NCBI RefSeq assembly: GCF_002234375.1
Contig: NZ_NMQV01000012.1
Location: 1-64,000, forward strand
Length of the DNA: 64,000 nt
Direction: 5' to 3'
From: Pseudomonas fluvialis
GTDB taxonomy: Bacteria > Pseudomonadota > Gammaproteobacteria > Pseudomonadales > Pseudomonadaceae
Position 1 is the first letter of the stretch, and every line of letters starts with the position of its first letter. The notes below the pieces were generated by a model. The model had not been told where the DNA came from, did no database searches, and saw only the letters and a program-made list of their open reading frames with translations. A program made the position numbers and the translations under genes. Shown one piece after another: positions 52,155 through 63,368 of this stretch.

Positions 52155-53243
52155 ATGTCCCAGCCAGCCTTTACTCCCGACGCCTATGCGGCCCAGCTCG
52201 CGGCCAAACAGCAGCGCCTTCACGAGCTGCTGGCTCCCTTTGCCGCACCGCCCGCACAGGTGTTTGCCTCGCCGCTGTCGCACTATCGCCTGCGCGCGGA
52301 GTTCCGCCTGTGGCGCGAGCAGGAAGAGCGTCACTATGCGATGTTCGAGGCCGGCGACAAGCACACGCCGATTCTCATCAATGACTTCCCCATCGCCAGC
52401 CAGCGTATCAACACGCTGATGCCGCCGCTCAAGGCGGCCTGGCAGGCCAGCCGGGTGCTGTCGTTCAAGCTGTTCCAGGTCGAATTCCTCACCACGCTGG
52501 CCGGCGATGCACTGATCACCCTGTGCTACCACCGCCCGCTGGATGCCGAGTGGCAGGCCGAGGCCGAGCAGCTTGCCGCCAGGCTGGGTGTCAGCCTGAT
52601 CGGCCGTTCGCGCGGCCAGCGCCTGGTGATTGGCCGCGATTACGTCGCAGAAGAAATGACCGTGGCCGGCCGCACGTTCCGCTACCGCCAGCCGGAAGGC
52701 GCGTTCACCCAGCCCAACGGCACAGTCTGCCAGCACATGCTGCAATGGGCCTATGACACGCTCGGCCCGCGCGACGACGATCTGCTCGAACTGTACTGCG
52801 GCAACGGCAACTTCACCCTGCCGCTGTCCACCCGGGTCAGGAAGGTTCTGGCCACCGAGATCAGCAAGACGTCGGTCAACGCCGCGCTGGCCAACCTGGC
52901 TGACAACGCCATCGACAACATCGAACTGGTGCGCCTGAGCGCCGAAGAACTGACCCAGGCGCTCAACGAAGTGCGCCCGTTCCGTCGCCTGGCCGGCATC
53001 GACCTGAAGTCCTACGACTTCGGCACGGTGTTCGTTGACCCGCCACGCGCCGGCATGGACCCGGACACCTGCGAGCTGACCCGGCGCTTCGACAACATTC
53101 TGTACATTTCCTGCAACCCGGAGACCCTGGCCCGCGACATCGCCCGCCTCAACGACACCCACCAGGTGACACAGTGCGCGCTGTTCGACCAATTCCCCTG
53201 GACGCATCACATGGAAAGCGGCGTCCTCCTGCAACGCCGCTAA
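52155..53243 (+). CDS. trmA: tRNA (uracil-5-)-methyltransferase
   Basis: 362 residues. It makes the T54 of tRNA T-loops. The SAM site is [15 protein letters not shown], the RNA-binding and catalytic runs are [13 protein letters not shown] and [14 protein letters not shown] with the nucleophilic cysteine. The ATG at 52155 gives the standard [15 protein letters not shown] start; a longer frame upstream is not conserved. Confidence 0.96.
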   Translation: MSQPAFTPDAYAAQLAAKQQRLHELLAPFAAPPAQVFASPLSHYRLRAEFRLWREQEERHYAMFEAGDKHTPILINDFPIASQRINTLMPPLKAAWQASRVLSFKLFQVEFLTTLAGDALITLCYHRPLDAEWQAEAEQLAARLGVSLIGRSRGQRLVIGRDYVAEEMTVAGRTFRYRQPEGAFTQPNGTVCQHMLQWAYDTLGPRDDDLLELYCGNGNFTLPLSTRVRKVLATEISKTSVNAALANLADNAIDNIELVRLSAEELTQALNEVRPFRRLAGIDLKSYDFGTVFVDPPRAGMDPDTCELTRRFDNILYISCNPETLARDIARLNDTHQVTQCALFDQFPWTHHMESGVLLQRR

Positions 53244-53363
53244 CGTGCACTGCTGGCTAGTCGCCAGCAGGCAATCGCCTTACACTGCCGGGCCTAGCAA
53301 AGCTGACAGGCAAGTCAGCCCCCGTCAGGCAGGAGGCCAAGGCACCAGCACCCCGAAACGGCC

Positions 53364-54725
53364 ATGTCCAACACCCAGCAACGCCTCAGCCAAGACTGGC
53401 AACTGCTTCTGCAACGTCATCCTGCCGGACTCCGCCAGCGTGTTGCCGAGCTGGCCAGCCAGCACCGCGCCGACCTCGCAGAACACTTCTACGCACAAAT
53501 GGGCAGTGATGCCCACGCAGGGCAATTCCTTGCCCACCACAAGGTCAAGGAGCGCCTGGAGCCTTCCATGCAGCGCTGGATCAGCAGCCTGCTGGCCCTG
53601 CAGGATGATGCCGAACTCCCCGCGCAGGTCGCCCTGCAGAAGCAGATCGGCGAAATCCATGCCCGTGTCGACATCCCCATCAGTCTGGTGTTGCGCGGTG
53701 CGCGCTGCCTGAAGGAGCGCCTGTTCAGCCACTTCAGCCAGGCCTTCAGTGATGGCGAGCTGGCTGCGGCCATTGGCTTTGCCTCTGACAGCATAGATAT
53801 CGCCATGGAGCTGATGAGCCACGCCTACACCCTGGCGCACGACCGCAACTCCCGCGCCGAAGAAGCCTATCGGTTATTTTCCGTGTCACAGAACATCGGC
53901 ACCGAGCGCGAGCGCCAGCGTGCTGCACTGCTCGACTGGGAAAACCAGCTGATGTTCGAAATCGCCGCCGGCAGCCCGGCCCATCAGCTACCACGTGCGC
54001 AAAAGTCCGAATTCGGCCTGTGGTTCCGCCATAAGGCCCAGGACAGCTTCCAGGGCGCGCCGGAGATGCAGCAGATCGACCAGCACCTGGCACAAATTGA
54101 TGAGTTGTACCTGCCCGCCTTCACCCAGGGCAGCGCTCGCGCCCTGGAGCAATTACGGGAAATCCGCGAAGCAGCCAAGGCCGTGCACTACCTGCTGGAA
54201 CATCTTTTCGAGCGTGCCAGCGATATCGAAAACGGCCGCGACACCCTGACCCAGATGCTCAACCGCAAGTTCCTGCCCGTGGTTCTGGGCAAACAGGTCG
54301 CCAATGCACGCAAGAGCGCCAGCAGCTTCGCCTTGCTGATGATCGATGTTGATCATTTCAAGCAGGTCAACGACCAGTACGGTCACGAGGCAGGCGATCT
54401 GGTACTCCAGCAGGTCGCCAGTATCCTCGGCAACAGCACGCGGGGTGGCGACTACGCCTTCCGTTACGGCGGCGAGGAGTTCCTTCTGCTGCTGGTGGAC
54501 ACCAACGCGGCCAACGCGCAGATGCTCGCCGAACGCATCCGCCAGCGGGTCGCCGATGAGCGACTGCTGCTCCCCGCGGGGGTCACCCTACAGGTCAGTG
54601 TCAGCATCGGCGTGACCCTGCATGACGGCCACCCGGACTATCAGCGCAGCCTGCGCGCTGCCGACAGCGCGCTGTACCAGGCCAAGCACGGCGGACGTAA
54701 CCGCTGCGTGTTCGTCGCCAGCTAA
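53364..54725 (+). CDS. dgcO: Globin-coupled diguanylate cyclase, DosC (DgcO)-like
   Basis: 453 residues, very close in layout to E. coli DosC. The N-terminal globin-coupled sensor (1-155) has the proximal haem histidine His99 in GEIHARVDIP. A middle helical domain (170-285) follows. The C-terminal GGDEF domain reads RYGGEEFLLLL with IDVDHFKQVNDQYGHEAGD. Oxygen binding to haem would tune c-di-GMP synthesis. No adjoining phosphodiesterase of DosP type is present. It overlaps the next, convergent gene by four bases. Confidence 0.92.
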   Translation: MSNTQQRLSQDWQLLLQRHPAGLRQRVAELASQHRADLAEHFYAQMGSDAHAGQFLAHHKVKERLEPSMQRWISSLLALQDDAELPAQVALQKQIGEIHARVDIPISLVLRGARCLKERLFSHFSQAFSDGELAAAIGFASDSIDIAMELMSHAYTLAHDRNSRAEEAYRLFSVSQNIGTERERQRAALLDWENQLMFEIAAGSPAHQLPRAQKSEFGLWFRHKAQDSFQGAPEMQQIDQHLAQIDELYLPAFTQGSARALEQLREIREAAKAVHYLLEHLFERASDIENGRDTLTQMLNRKFLPVVLGKQVANARKSASSFALLMIDVDHFKQVNDQYGHEAGDLVLQQVASILGNSTRGGDYAFRYGGEEFLLLLVDTNAANAQMLAERIRQRVADERLLLPAGVTLQVSVSIGVTLHDGHPDYQRSLRAADSALYQAKHGGRNRCVFVAS

Positions 54726-55093
54726 GCGCCGCGACGCAACAGGTAGCCGGCCAACCCCGCGGAGACCAGCTCGAACAGCAGCGCGTAGAGATTGAAGGTC
54801 TGCTGCAGGCCGCCATCCAGCCACAGCCCGGCCAGTCGGCCCAGCACCAGCGCGCTGTACAGCACCAGCAGCAGCAACAAGGCCGCACGCTCCAGGCGCT
54901 GAGCCAGCGCCAGCACCAGATAAGCGGCCAGGCCCATCTGCAGCGCGCCGTAGTAGGCACGTACGTCGCTGATCGCCGCCGCCTGCATAAGCAGCATGCC
55001 GCTCAGATTGGCCATTTCATGCGGCCGCAGCAGGTAGGCCAGACCAAAGGCCAGCAGAATCATGGCCTGCAGCAGCAGAAAGACTCGTTGCAT
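54722..55093 (-). CDS. DUF4345-like membrane protein
   Basis: 123 residues with four predicted helices (about 5-22, 44-64, 66-86 and 100-118). SDVRAYYGALQMGLAAYLVLA resembles the family core. Function unknown. It diverges from the DUF411 gene with 97 bp between starts. Confidence 0.75.
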   Translation of the reverse strand: MQRVFLLLQAMILLAFGLAYLLRPHEMANLSGMLLMQAAAISDVRAYYGALQMGLAAYLVLALAQRLERAALLLLLVLYSALVLGRLAGLWLDGGLQQTFNLYALLFELVSAGLAGYLLRRGA

Positions 55094-55190
55094 CACCCTG
55101 TTGCACTCCTCGCCGCCATGCGGCTGTTCATCACTTGGGAAGTTGTACGCAGCAGCATAAACTGACCAGGTCCTTATCGGGAGAATCCCC

Positions 55191-55622
55191 ATGCGCGCAT
55201 TGCTCTTCACCGGTCTACTGCTGGCCGGTTCGCTGCAGGCTGCCGAGCCTGTGCATATCGATGTCTATCGCGACCCCAACTGCGGCTGCTGCAGCGACTG
55301 GATCGATCATCTGCAGGCCAATGGCCTGAGTGTGACCGACCATGTGGTCGACAACATGAGTGAGATCAAGCAGCAGCTCGGCGTACCGCCACGCCTGGCC
55401 TCCTGCCATACCGGGGTGATCAACGGGCAGTTCGTCGAAGGCCACGTACCGGCTGCCGACGTACTCAAGCTTGGCCAGCGTCCCGAGCTGCGCGGGCTGG
55501 CCGTACCCGGCATGCCGCACGGCTCGCCCGGCATGGAAACCGGCCGGGTCGACGCCTACCAGGTCATCGGCCTGGACAAGCAGGGCCGCGAGGAAGTGGT
55601 CAGCGCCTATCCGGCGCAGTGA
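55191..55622 (+). CDS. DUF411 periplasmic metal-binding protein
   Basis: 143 residues with a signal peptide (1-17). VYRDPNCGCCSDWIDHL carries the CxCC motif, and LASCHTGVINGQFVEGHVPA a further cysteine and histidine. VPGMPHGSPGMETG is methionine- and histidine-rich, suited to copper. The family occurs with copper resistance genes. A role in copper handling is inferred; copA is 34 kb away and not linked. The end overlaps the convergent HAD gene. Confidence 0.85.
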   Translation: MRALLFTGLLLAGSLQAAEPVHIDVYRDPNCGCCSDWIDHLQANGLSVTDHVVDNMSEIKQQLGVPPRLASCHTGVINGQFVEGHVPAADVLKLGQRPELRGLAVPGMPHGSPGMETGRVDAYQVIGLDKQGREEVVSAYPAQ

Positions 55623-56244
55623 CATCCTCGCCCGACAAGCCCAGGCAAGCCAGGAGCTGGCGGCAATCCTGCACATGCAGGTCGGTCAGCTCGGGCCAAG
55701 GGTTATCGGGCAGGTTGACCAGCACACTGCAGGCGCCCGCAGCGCGCGCGCAGGCAAGGTCATAGCGGTAGTCACCAACCATGACCATGTGCTGCGGAGC
55801 CACTTGCCACGCCGCGGCCAGCTGCAACAATCCACCAGGATGCGGCTTGGGCGGCGCCTCATCGCGGCCAATGATCTGGGCAGGCGCAAAGCAGTCAGCC
55901 AGGCCGATAACCTGCAGGGTCAGCAAGGCCAGCGGCTGGGCGTTGCGGGTCAGTATGCCAAGCCGGCAGCCGCGCGCGCGCAGCGTACGAACCAGCTCGA
56001 CAGCCCCAGGCGCGGGCTGCGCAGCCCGTGCCAGCAGCTGTTCGTGGTCATGCAACCAGGCATGCTTGGCTGCCGCCTCGGCCGCCGGCAGAGCGGCCAG
56101 GTGCTGCAGAATATCCTCCTGCTCGGCGATCCCCAGCGTTCGCTTGATCGCCGGAAAATCATGCACCGCCTGGGTCAGGGTACCGTCCATGTCGAACACC
56201 CAGTGCCGCCGCTCGGCCAGACGCAGCGCCGGATGAATCGTCAC
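55600..56244 (-). CDS. HAD-family phosphatase
   Basis: 214 residues. Motif I is WVFDMDGTLTQAVHDF with the nucleophile and acid/base aspartates. LGILTRNAQPLALLTL is motif II, Lys in PPKPHPGGLL motif III, and VMVGDYRYDLACARAAG motif IV. It resembles phosphoglycolate phosphatases. The substrate is not known. Its start overlaps the tesB stop (ATGA). Confidence 0.85.
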   Translation of the reverse strand: MTIHPALRLAERRHWVFDMDGTLTQAVHDFPAIKRTLGIAEQEDILQHLAALPAAEAAAKHAWLHDHEQLLARAAQPAPGAVELVRTLRARGCRLGILTRNAQPLALLTLQVIGLADCFAPAQIIGRDEAPPKPHPGGLLQLAAAWQVAPQHMVMVGDYRYDLACARAAGACSVLVNLPDNPWPELTDLHVQDCRQLLACLGLSGEDVTAPDRR

Positions 56245-57110
56245 TTCCAGTCCTCACGCACCCGGGTGAGGCCTTCCTGGGCCACCGAAGCCACCAGCTG
56301 GCCAGCGCGGTTGTAGATGCTGCCGCGGGCAAAGCCACGGGCATTGCCCGACCAGGGACTGTCCATGGCATACAGCAGCCAGTCGTCCATGCGCAGGTCG
56401 GCATGGAACCACAGGGCATGGTCGAGACTGGCTACCTGCATGAACTTCTGGAACACCGACACGCCATGAGGCTGCAGCGAGGTAGTCAACAGGTTGAAGT
56501 CACTGGCATAGGCCAGTAGCAGCTTGTGCAGCTGCGGTTCGTCGGGCAGATTGCCGGCTGCGCGAAACCACACATACTTCACCGGCTCGCACGCCTGCGG
56601 AGCAAACGGATTGATCTGCGTAACCGGACGAATCTCGATGGGCTTGTCGCTCAGTGCCCGCTCACGCAAGCGTTCCGGAATCAACGCTTCGACCCGCCTG
56701 GCCAACTCGGTCTCGCAGAGAAACTGCTCGGGACCGGGCACTTCCGGCATGCTCGGCTGATGGCCAAAGCCCGGCTCGTCGTACTGAAAGGAGGCGCTGC
56801 AGGCGAAGATCGGCCGACCATGCTGGATGGCCACGACCCGGCGGGTACTGAAGCTGCTGCCATCACGGATACGCTCGACCTGGTAGACCACCGGCGCACG
56901 GGCATCACCGGGGCGCAGGAAATAACCATGCAGCGAATGCACATGACGGGCCTCCTCGACCGTACGACTGGCCGCCGCCACGCACTGGCCGAGCACCTGG
57001 CCACCGAACAACTGGCGAAAGCCAAGGTCCTGGCTACCGCCCCGAAACAGGTTTTCCTCGATCTTTTCCAGGCTCAGCAAAGCCACCAGGTCGTCGAGCA
57101 CTTGGGTCAT
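56241..57110 (-). CDS. tesB: Acyl-CoA thioesterase II
   Basis: 289 residues with the double hot-dog fold. FRGGSQDLGFRQLFGGQVLGQ, SLHGYFLRPGD and the second-half ASLDHALWFHADLRMDDWLLYAMDSPW are family runs, and Asp in LDHALWFH lies in the catalytic triad. It splits medium- to long-chain acyl-CoAs. The ATG at 57110 has GGAG upstream and is preferred to a longer frame. Confidence 0.94.
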   Translation of the reverse strand: MTQVLDDLVALLSLEKIEENLFRGGSQDLGFRQLFGGQVLGQCVAAASRTVEEARHVHSLHGYFLRPGDARAPVVYQVERIRDGSSFSTRRVVAIQHGRPIFACSASFQYDEPGFGHQPSMPEVPGPEQFLCETELARRVEALIPERLRERALSDKPIEIRPVTQINPFAPQACEPVKYVWFRAAGNLPDEPQLHKLLLAYASDFNLLTTSLQPHGVSVFQKFMQVASLDHALWFHADLRMDDWLLYAMDSPWSGNARGFARGSIYNRAGQLVASVAQEGLTRVREDWK

Positions 57111-57196
57111 CACGCATCTCCAGGCAAACAGGCGCGACCGCAGGTCGCAGGCAGTGGCCAAGGATAATGATTTTTCCCCGCGCCGGCTGCCGGACT

Positions 57197-58390
57197 TCAG
57201 CCGTGTTCGACGCGATTTCGGCCAGCGTGCTTGGCCCGGTACAACGCCTGATCAGCCTGATGGTAGAGATGATCAAGGCTTTCCGCCGGCCCGCTCAGCG
57301 CCAGACCGAGGCTGGCAGTCAGTACGCTGCCGGAAGGTGAGGCGGAATGCGTGATACCCAGCTGCTCGATGGCCAGACGCACCTGCTCGGCTACCTGCTG
57401 CGGCCCCTCGGCACTTTCGCCATACAGCACCAGAGCAAACTCCTCACCGCCCAAGCGTACCGCCATATCCAGCGGACGCCGGGCAAACCCCTGCAGCAGA
57501 CGCGCCACCTGCTGCAAGGCCTGATCCCCGGCCTGATGCCCATAATGGTCGTTGAACGGCTTGAAATGATCGACATCCACCAGCAACAGCGCCACACCTG
57601 CCCTGGCACGCCGCGCCTGGGAAAGCAGCTGCGGCAGGCGCTGGTCGAAGCTGCGCCGGTTGTACAGGCCGGTGAGCCCATCGCGCTCGGCCATCCAGTG
57701 CAGCAAGTGTCGGGTCAGGAACTGCTCGCGCTGGCTGTACTCGCGCAGGTAGGCGCCGCTGGCACTGACGATCACCGCCAGGAAGCAGTAGAACATGCTC
57801 AGGTTGAACTGCCCCAGCGCCTCGCCGTGCAGCAGCCAGTTGCCGATCAGCAGGCTGACGAAAACGATGCCCAGACCGGCCCACAGGCTGCTGTAGAGCG
57901 TCATGCCCAGCGGGAAGAACACGGCGATGGTGAGCAGGATGACCCCATCGTAGGAGGCGGAAAAGCCCGCGCGGGTATACAGCATATTAATGACCCCGGT
58001 AGCCACCCCACAGAGCAGGATCAACCAGGGCGTTACCGGCAGAATGAATTTCTGCATGCGTCTAAACAGCACCAGCAGGCCACCCAGGTAGAGCACACCG
58101 GCTACCCCCCAGCGCAAGCCAAGCAGGCACTGCAGATCCTGCGGATATTGCTGGAAGTTCTCCAGCGCGCCAATGCGTTGAGCGTCCAGGGCCACGAACA
58201 AGTGCCAAACCAGTAACGCTAGGACAATCGCGATGCGCCGCTGACGTACCGCCGCCAGGCCGATGAAATCCAGATACTGGCGTTCCAGCTCGGGCATGAA
58301 TTGCAGACGGCCAAAGCCTCGCGCCAGTTGCTGCACATAAGGGTTGTCCGGCACACCGGGGAACAACTTTTCAATCCGCGAGACAGCCAT
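57197..58390 (-). CDS. Membrane diguanylate cyclase (GGDEF)
   Basis: 397 residues. Five or six membrane helices (about 50-215) form the sensor part. The GGDEF domain follows: RDGLTGLYNRRSFDQRLP, VDVDHFKPFNDHYGHQAGD and the active-site RLGGEEFALVLYG. No inhibitory RxxD was searched for in detail. The ATG at 58390 starts MAVSRIEKLFPG; upstream frame is out of the next gene's leader. Signal unknown. Confidence 0.9.
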   Translation of the reverse strand: MAVSRIEKLFPGVPDNPYVQQLARGFGRLQFMPELERQYLDFIGLAAVRQRRIAIVLALLVWHLFVALDAQRIGALENFQQYPQDLQCLLGLRWGVAGVLYLGGLLVLFRRMQKFILPVTPWLILLCGVATGVINMLYTRAGFSASYDGVILLTIAVFFPLGMTLYSSLWAGLGIVFVSLLIGNWLLHGEALGQFNLSMFYCFLAVIVSASGAYLREYSQREQFLTRHLLHWMAERDGLTGLYNRRSFDQRLPQLLSQARRARAGVALLLVDVDHFKPFNDHYGHQAGDQALQQVARLLQGFARRPLDMAVRLGGEEFALVLYGESAEGPQQVAEQVRLAIEQLGITHSASPSGSVLTASLGLALSGPAESLDHLYHQADQALYRAKHAGRNRVEHG

Positions 58391-58505
58391 GAGCAGCGGG
58401 CAACCTGAAATCCTGACTTTTTTTACCTTAGTGGCACAGCGCCACGAACACCAGCCGAATATCACTGCGCTACAATCGCCCTTCTCATTCTGCGACCCCT
58501 GCCCC

Positions 58506-59732
58506 ATGTCTGCCTGCATGTCATCCTCTACTCGCGTGGCCATCATCGGCGGTGGCCCGGCCGGCCTGATGGCCGCCGAAGTACTCGCCAGCCACGGCGT
58601 GCCAGTCGACCTGTTCGACGCCATGCCTTCGCTGGGACGCAAGTTCCTGCTCGCCGGGGTCGGAGGCCTGAACATCACCCATGCCGAGGACAAGGCGCAG
58701 TTCATCCAGCGCTACAGCAGCGGCCAGCCACGGGTCGCCGACTGGCTGGAGCACTTCGATGCCGAGGCGCTGCGCACCTGGGTGCATGGCCTGGGTATCG
58801 AAACCTTCGTCGGCAGCAGTGGCCGGGTGTTTCCCCGCGAAATGAAAGCCGCACCGCTGCTGCGTGCCTGGCTGCGCCGCCTGCGTCAGCAGGGGGTGCG
58901 CCTGCACACGCGCAGCCGCTGGCTGGGCTGGAGCGCGGAGGGTGCCTTGCGCATCGCCAGCCCGGACGGCGAGCGCCTGATCACCGCGCAGGCCTGTCTG
59001 CTGGCGCTGGGCGGCGCCAGCTGGCCCAAGCTGGGCTCGGATGGCAGCTGGGTCGCGCCACTGCAGGCCCGCGGCATCCGGGTCAATGCCCTGCAACCGA
59101 GCAACTGCGGCTTCGACGGCCCCGGCTGGAGCGAGCACCTGACCCGTCAGGCGGGCGCCGCCGTGAAAAATGTCAGCCTGGCCCTACCTGGCCAGCCGCC
59201 GCGACTGGGCGAATTCATCCTCACCGCCCACGGCGTGGAAGGCAGCCTGGTGTATGCCCTGTCCAGCACCATCCGCACGCAGATCAATCAGCACGGCCAA
59301 GCCTTGCTGCACCTCGACCTGCTGCCGGCACTCAGCCCGACGCACGTCCTGCAGCGCCTGAGCAAACCCCGCGGCAAAGCCTCGCTGGCTCGCCACCTGC
59401 AGCGCCAACTGGGCCTCGACGGTGCCAAGGCGGCGCTGCTGCGCGAGCTGGCACCGGCCAGTGCGCTGGCCGAACCGGCCCAGCTTGCCGCCCAGATCAA
59501 ACAGCTGACCCTGCCGCTGTGCCGACCGCGTCCGCTGACCGAAGCGATCAGCACGGCCGGCGGTATCGCCCTCGACGAACTGGACGATGGACTGATGCTC
59601 AAGCGTTCGCCCGGCCTGTTCTGTGCCGGGGAGATGCTCGACTGGGATGCGCCTACCGGCGGCTACCTGCTTACCGCCTGCCTGGCCAGCGGTCGCCAGG
59701 CCGCCCACGGGATACTCACCTGGCTGGCATAA
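58506..59732 (+). CDS. Flavoprotein oxidoreductase, HI0933/YhiN family
   Basis: 408 residues. The FAD site is VAIIGGGPAGLMAAEVLASHG, and KFLLAGVGGLNITH, GLGIETFVGSSGRVFP and STAGGIALDELDDGLMLK are typical of the family (TIGR03862-like). The C-terminal GYLLTACLASGRQAAHGI closes the FAD site. Two ATGs at 58506 and 58518 are possible; neither has a strong ribosome-binding site. The reaction is not known for this family. Confidence 0.87.
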   Translation: MSACMSSSTRVAIIGGGPAGLMAAEVLASHGVPVDLFDAMPSLGRKFLLAGVGGLNITHAEDKAQFIQRYSSGQPRVADWLEHFDAEALRTWVHGLGIETFVGSSGRVFPREMKAAPLLRAWLRRLRQQGVRLHTRSRWLGWSAEGALRIASPDGERLITAQACLLALGGASWPKLGSDGSWVAPLQARGIRVNALQPSNCGFDGPGWSEHLTRQAGAAVKNVSLALPGQPPRLGEFILTAHGVEGSLVYALSSTIRTQINQHGQALLHLDLLPALSPTHVLQRLSKPRGKASLARHLQRQLGLDGAKAALLRELAPASALAEPAQLAAQIKQLTLPLCRPRPLTEAISTAGGIALDELDDGLMLKRSPGLFCAGEMLDWDAPTGGYLLTACLASGRQAAHGILTWLA

Positions 59733-59833
59733 CAACCACGCGGAAAAGCTGGGCGAAGCGCCGACGAGACGACTATGCTTGAGCCAGGCCGGCCTGCGAA
59801 CCGGCAGGCACAACAACAGGTGGTAACGATACG

Positions 59834-60838
59834 GTGATTCCGCTTCTGGTTTGCGACGACTCCGCCATGGCGCGCAAGCAACTGATCCGCGCGCTGCCGG
59901 CCGACTGGCCGGTTTCCATTACCCAGGCCGCCCATGGCGAGGAAGCCCTCGCGGCGATCCGCCAGGGGCTAGGCCCGATCATGCTGCTCGACCTGACCAT
60001 GCCGGTGCTGGATGGCTACCAGACTCTGGCGGCCCTGCAGGCCGAAGGCTTGCAGAGCCAGGTCATCGTGGTTTCCGGTGACGTGCAAGATGAAGCCGTG
60101 CGTCGGGTACGCGAGCTGGGCGCCCTGGATTTCCTGAAAAAACCCGCCGACCCCGCGCTGCTTCTGGAAACCCTGCAACGCCACGGCCTGTACCAGGCCG
60201 CCAACCAGCCAAGCAGCGCCCCGCCAGCGCCACGCGCCGAGCTGGAACTGAAGATCAACTTCCGCGATGCCCTGCGCGAGGTGACCAACGTCGCCATGGG
60301 CCGTGCTGCCGCACTGCTGGCCAAGGTGCTGGGCGTCTTCGTGCAACTGCCGGTGCCCCAGGTGAACATTTTTGAGGTCAGCGAGCTGCACATGACCCTG
60401 CTCGACGCACAGCGCGGCGAACGTCTCAGTGCGGTCTGCCAAGGGTTCATCGGTGACGGCATCGCCGGCGAAGCGCTGCTGCTGTTCCATGATTCGGAAG
60501 TCGCCGACATGGCGCGCCTGATGCGCTGGCAACCCGCCGACGACGCGGAAACCGCCGAGATGCTCCTCGACCTGGCCAGCATCCTGATCGGTGCCTGCCT
60601 GTCCGGCCTGGCTGAACAGATCGATGTGCGCTTTTCCCAGGGCCACCCGCAACTGCTGGGCCTGCATGCGTCCATCGACCACCTGATCCAGCTCAATCAA
60701 AAGCGCTGGAAGAAAACCCTGGCGGTGGAGATCAGCTACAGCCTGGAAGGCCAGGACATCCACTTCGACCTGCTGCTGCTGTTCACCGAAGACTCGATCC
60801 GCCGCCTGACCCACAAGATCAACTACCTGCTGAGCTGA
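59834..60838 (+). CDS. Response regulator fused to a CheC-like phosphatase domain
   Basis: 334 residues, starting at a GTG with AGGTGG upstream. The receiver (1-120) has Asp8, Asp9, the phospho-accepting Asp53 (LLDLTMP) and Lys103. The second domain is of the CheC/CheX type. The first phosphatase site fits DxxxExxN with Asp145, Glu149 and Asn152. The second helix reads LDLASIL, with Ser where Asn is expected, so only one site seems active. It may dephosphorylate a CheY or control its own state. The next gene, a PAS protein, starts 4 bp after its stop. Confidence 0.87.
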   Translation: MIPLLVCDDSAMARKQLIRALPADWPVSITQAAHGEEALAAIRQGLGPIMLLDLTMPVLDGYQTLAALQAEGLQSQVIVVSGDVQDEAVRRVRELGALDFLKKPADPALLLETLQRHGLYQAANQPSSAPPAPRAELELKINFRDALREVTNVAMGRAAALLAKVLGVFVQLPVPQVNIFEVSELHMTLLDAQRGERLSAVCQGFIGDGIAGEALLLFHDSEVADMARLMRWQPADDAETAEMLLDLASILIGACLSGLAEQIDVRFSQGHPQLLGLHASIDHLIQLNQKRWKKTLAVEISYSLEGQDIHFDLLLLFTEDSIRRLTHKINYLLS

Positions 60839-60842
60839 ACCG

Positions 60843-61286
60843 ATGCCCGCGCAAATCGATATCAAGGAAGTCCACTGGCTGCTGGACATCGTGCAATGCA
60901 TCGATGTCGGCGTCATCGTGCTGGACCGCCAGTACCGTGTCGAGGTGTGGAACAGTTTCATGGAAAACCACTCCGGCCTCGGCCCGGACGAAGTGCATGG
61001 CAAGGAGCTGTTTGCCCTGTTCCCGGAAATCGACGCTACCTGGTTCAAGCGCAAGGTAGACACCGTGGTACAACTGGGCACCCGCGCCTTCAGCCTGTGG
61101 GAGCAGCGCCCCTACCTGATGCACTTCAAGAACTACCAGCCGATCACCGGCCAGGAAGACTTCATGTACCAGAACGTCACCCTGCTGCCGCTGGCCGCCT
61201 CCAGCGGCACGGTGGAGCACCTGTGCGTGGTGATCTATGACATGACGGCCGCGGCGACCCACAAGAAACAGCTGGGCCGCCGCTAA
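60843..61286 (+). CDS. Single-PAS-domain protein
   Basis: 147 residues, one PAS domain: HWLLDIVQCIDVGVIVLDRQ, VEVWNSFMENHSGL and HLCVVIYDMTAAATHKKQL. No output domain is fused. Because it follows the REC-CheC gene by four bases, it probably works with it, for instance as a sensory partner. The bound ligand is unknown. Confidence 0.85.
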   Translation: MPAQIDIKEVHWLLDIVQCIDVGVIVLDRQYRVEVWNSFMENHSGLGPDEVHGKELFALFPEIDATWFKRKVDTVVQLGTRAFSLWEQRPYLMHFKNYQPITGQEDFMYQNVTLLPLAASSGTVEHLCVVIYDMTAAATHKKQLGRR

Positions 61287-61290
61287 GCAC

Positions 61291-62610
<1,320 letters not shown>

Positions 62611-62708
62611 CGGGTCACTCTCGGTGGCACAAAAACAGCCTGCAGTGTACCTGCTTGCACGACACAGATCAGGTAAAGTGCCGCCGCCCTCCTTTGCGAG
62701 CCCGAGCC

Positions 62709-63368
62709 ATGAACCCACTGTCCGCACTGGGCGATGCCTGGTATTTCTATCGTCGCCATTGTCTGGCCATCAGCGGCCTGTGCCTGCCGCTGATTGTCCT
62801 CGAAGCCCTGCTACGCCAGGTCCTGAACAGCACGTTGAACACCGACCAGGCAGCCATCGGCGAGCTGTTGCTGAGCCTGCTGTGCTACCCGCTGTACGGC
62901 GCGGCACTGATTCTGTTCATCGACAACCGCCTGCACGCACAACCGGCCAGCCACGCCGCGCTGTATGCCGGAGCACTGCGTCTGTGGCCACGCATGGCGG
63001 TCCTCTGCGCCCTGGCCACCCTGCTGATCATGCTCGGCGCTTCGCTGCTGATCCTGCCTGGACTGTGGCTGATGGTGCGCCTGGCTTTTGCCGAATACCT
63101 GCTGGTCCTGCACGGCCTGCCGCCTCTGGCGGCAGTGCGCGAAAGCTTCCTGCTCACCCGCGGCTATTTCTGGCAACTCGGCCCACTGCTACTGGGCATC
63201 ATCCTGCCGCTGTGGCTGCTGCATGGCTGGCTGGGCAGCCTGTTACCTTCACCCAGCAGCCCGCTGGCAGTCCTCCTGGATAGCGGACATGCCCTGGCCC
63301 AGCTGTTTACCAGCGTACTGGCCTGGCGTCTGTGTCAGCTGCGCCTGCAGCTTACTGAGGCGGCCTGA
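62709..63368 (+). CDS. YciC-like inner-membrane protein
   Basis: 219 residues with about five or six helices. NPLSALGDAWYFYRRH at the start and LPGLWLMVRLAFAEYLLVLHG, AVRESFLLTRGYFW in the middle match the YciC/UPF0259 family. Function unknown. Its end overlaps the convergent dehydrogenase gene by 17 bp. Confidence 0.78.
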   Translation: MNPLSALGDAWYFYRRHCLAISGLCLPLIVLEALLRQVLNSTLNTDQAAIGELLLSLLCYPLYGAALILFIDNRLHAQPASHAALYAGALRLWPRMAVLCALATLLIMLGASLLILPGLWLMVRLAFAEYLLVLHGLPPLAAVRESFLLTRGYFWQLGPLLLGIILPLWLLHGWLGSLLPSPSSPLAVLLDSGHALAQLFTSVLAWRLCQLRLQLTEAA

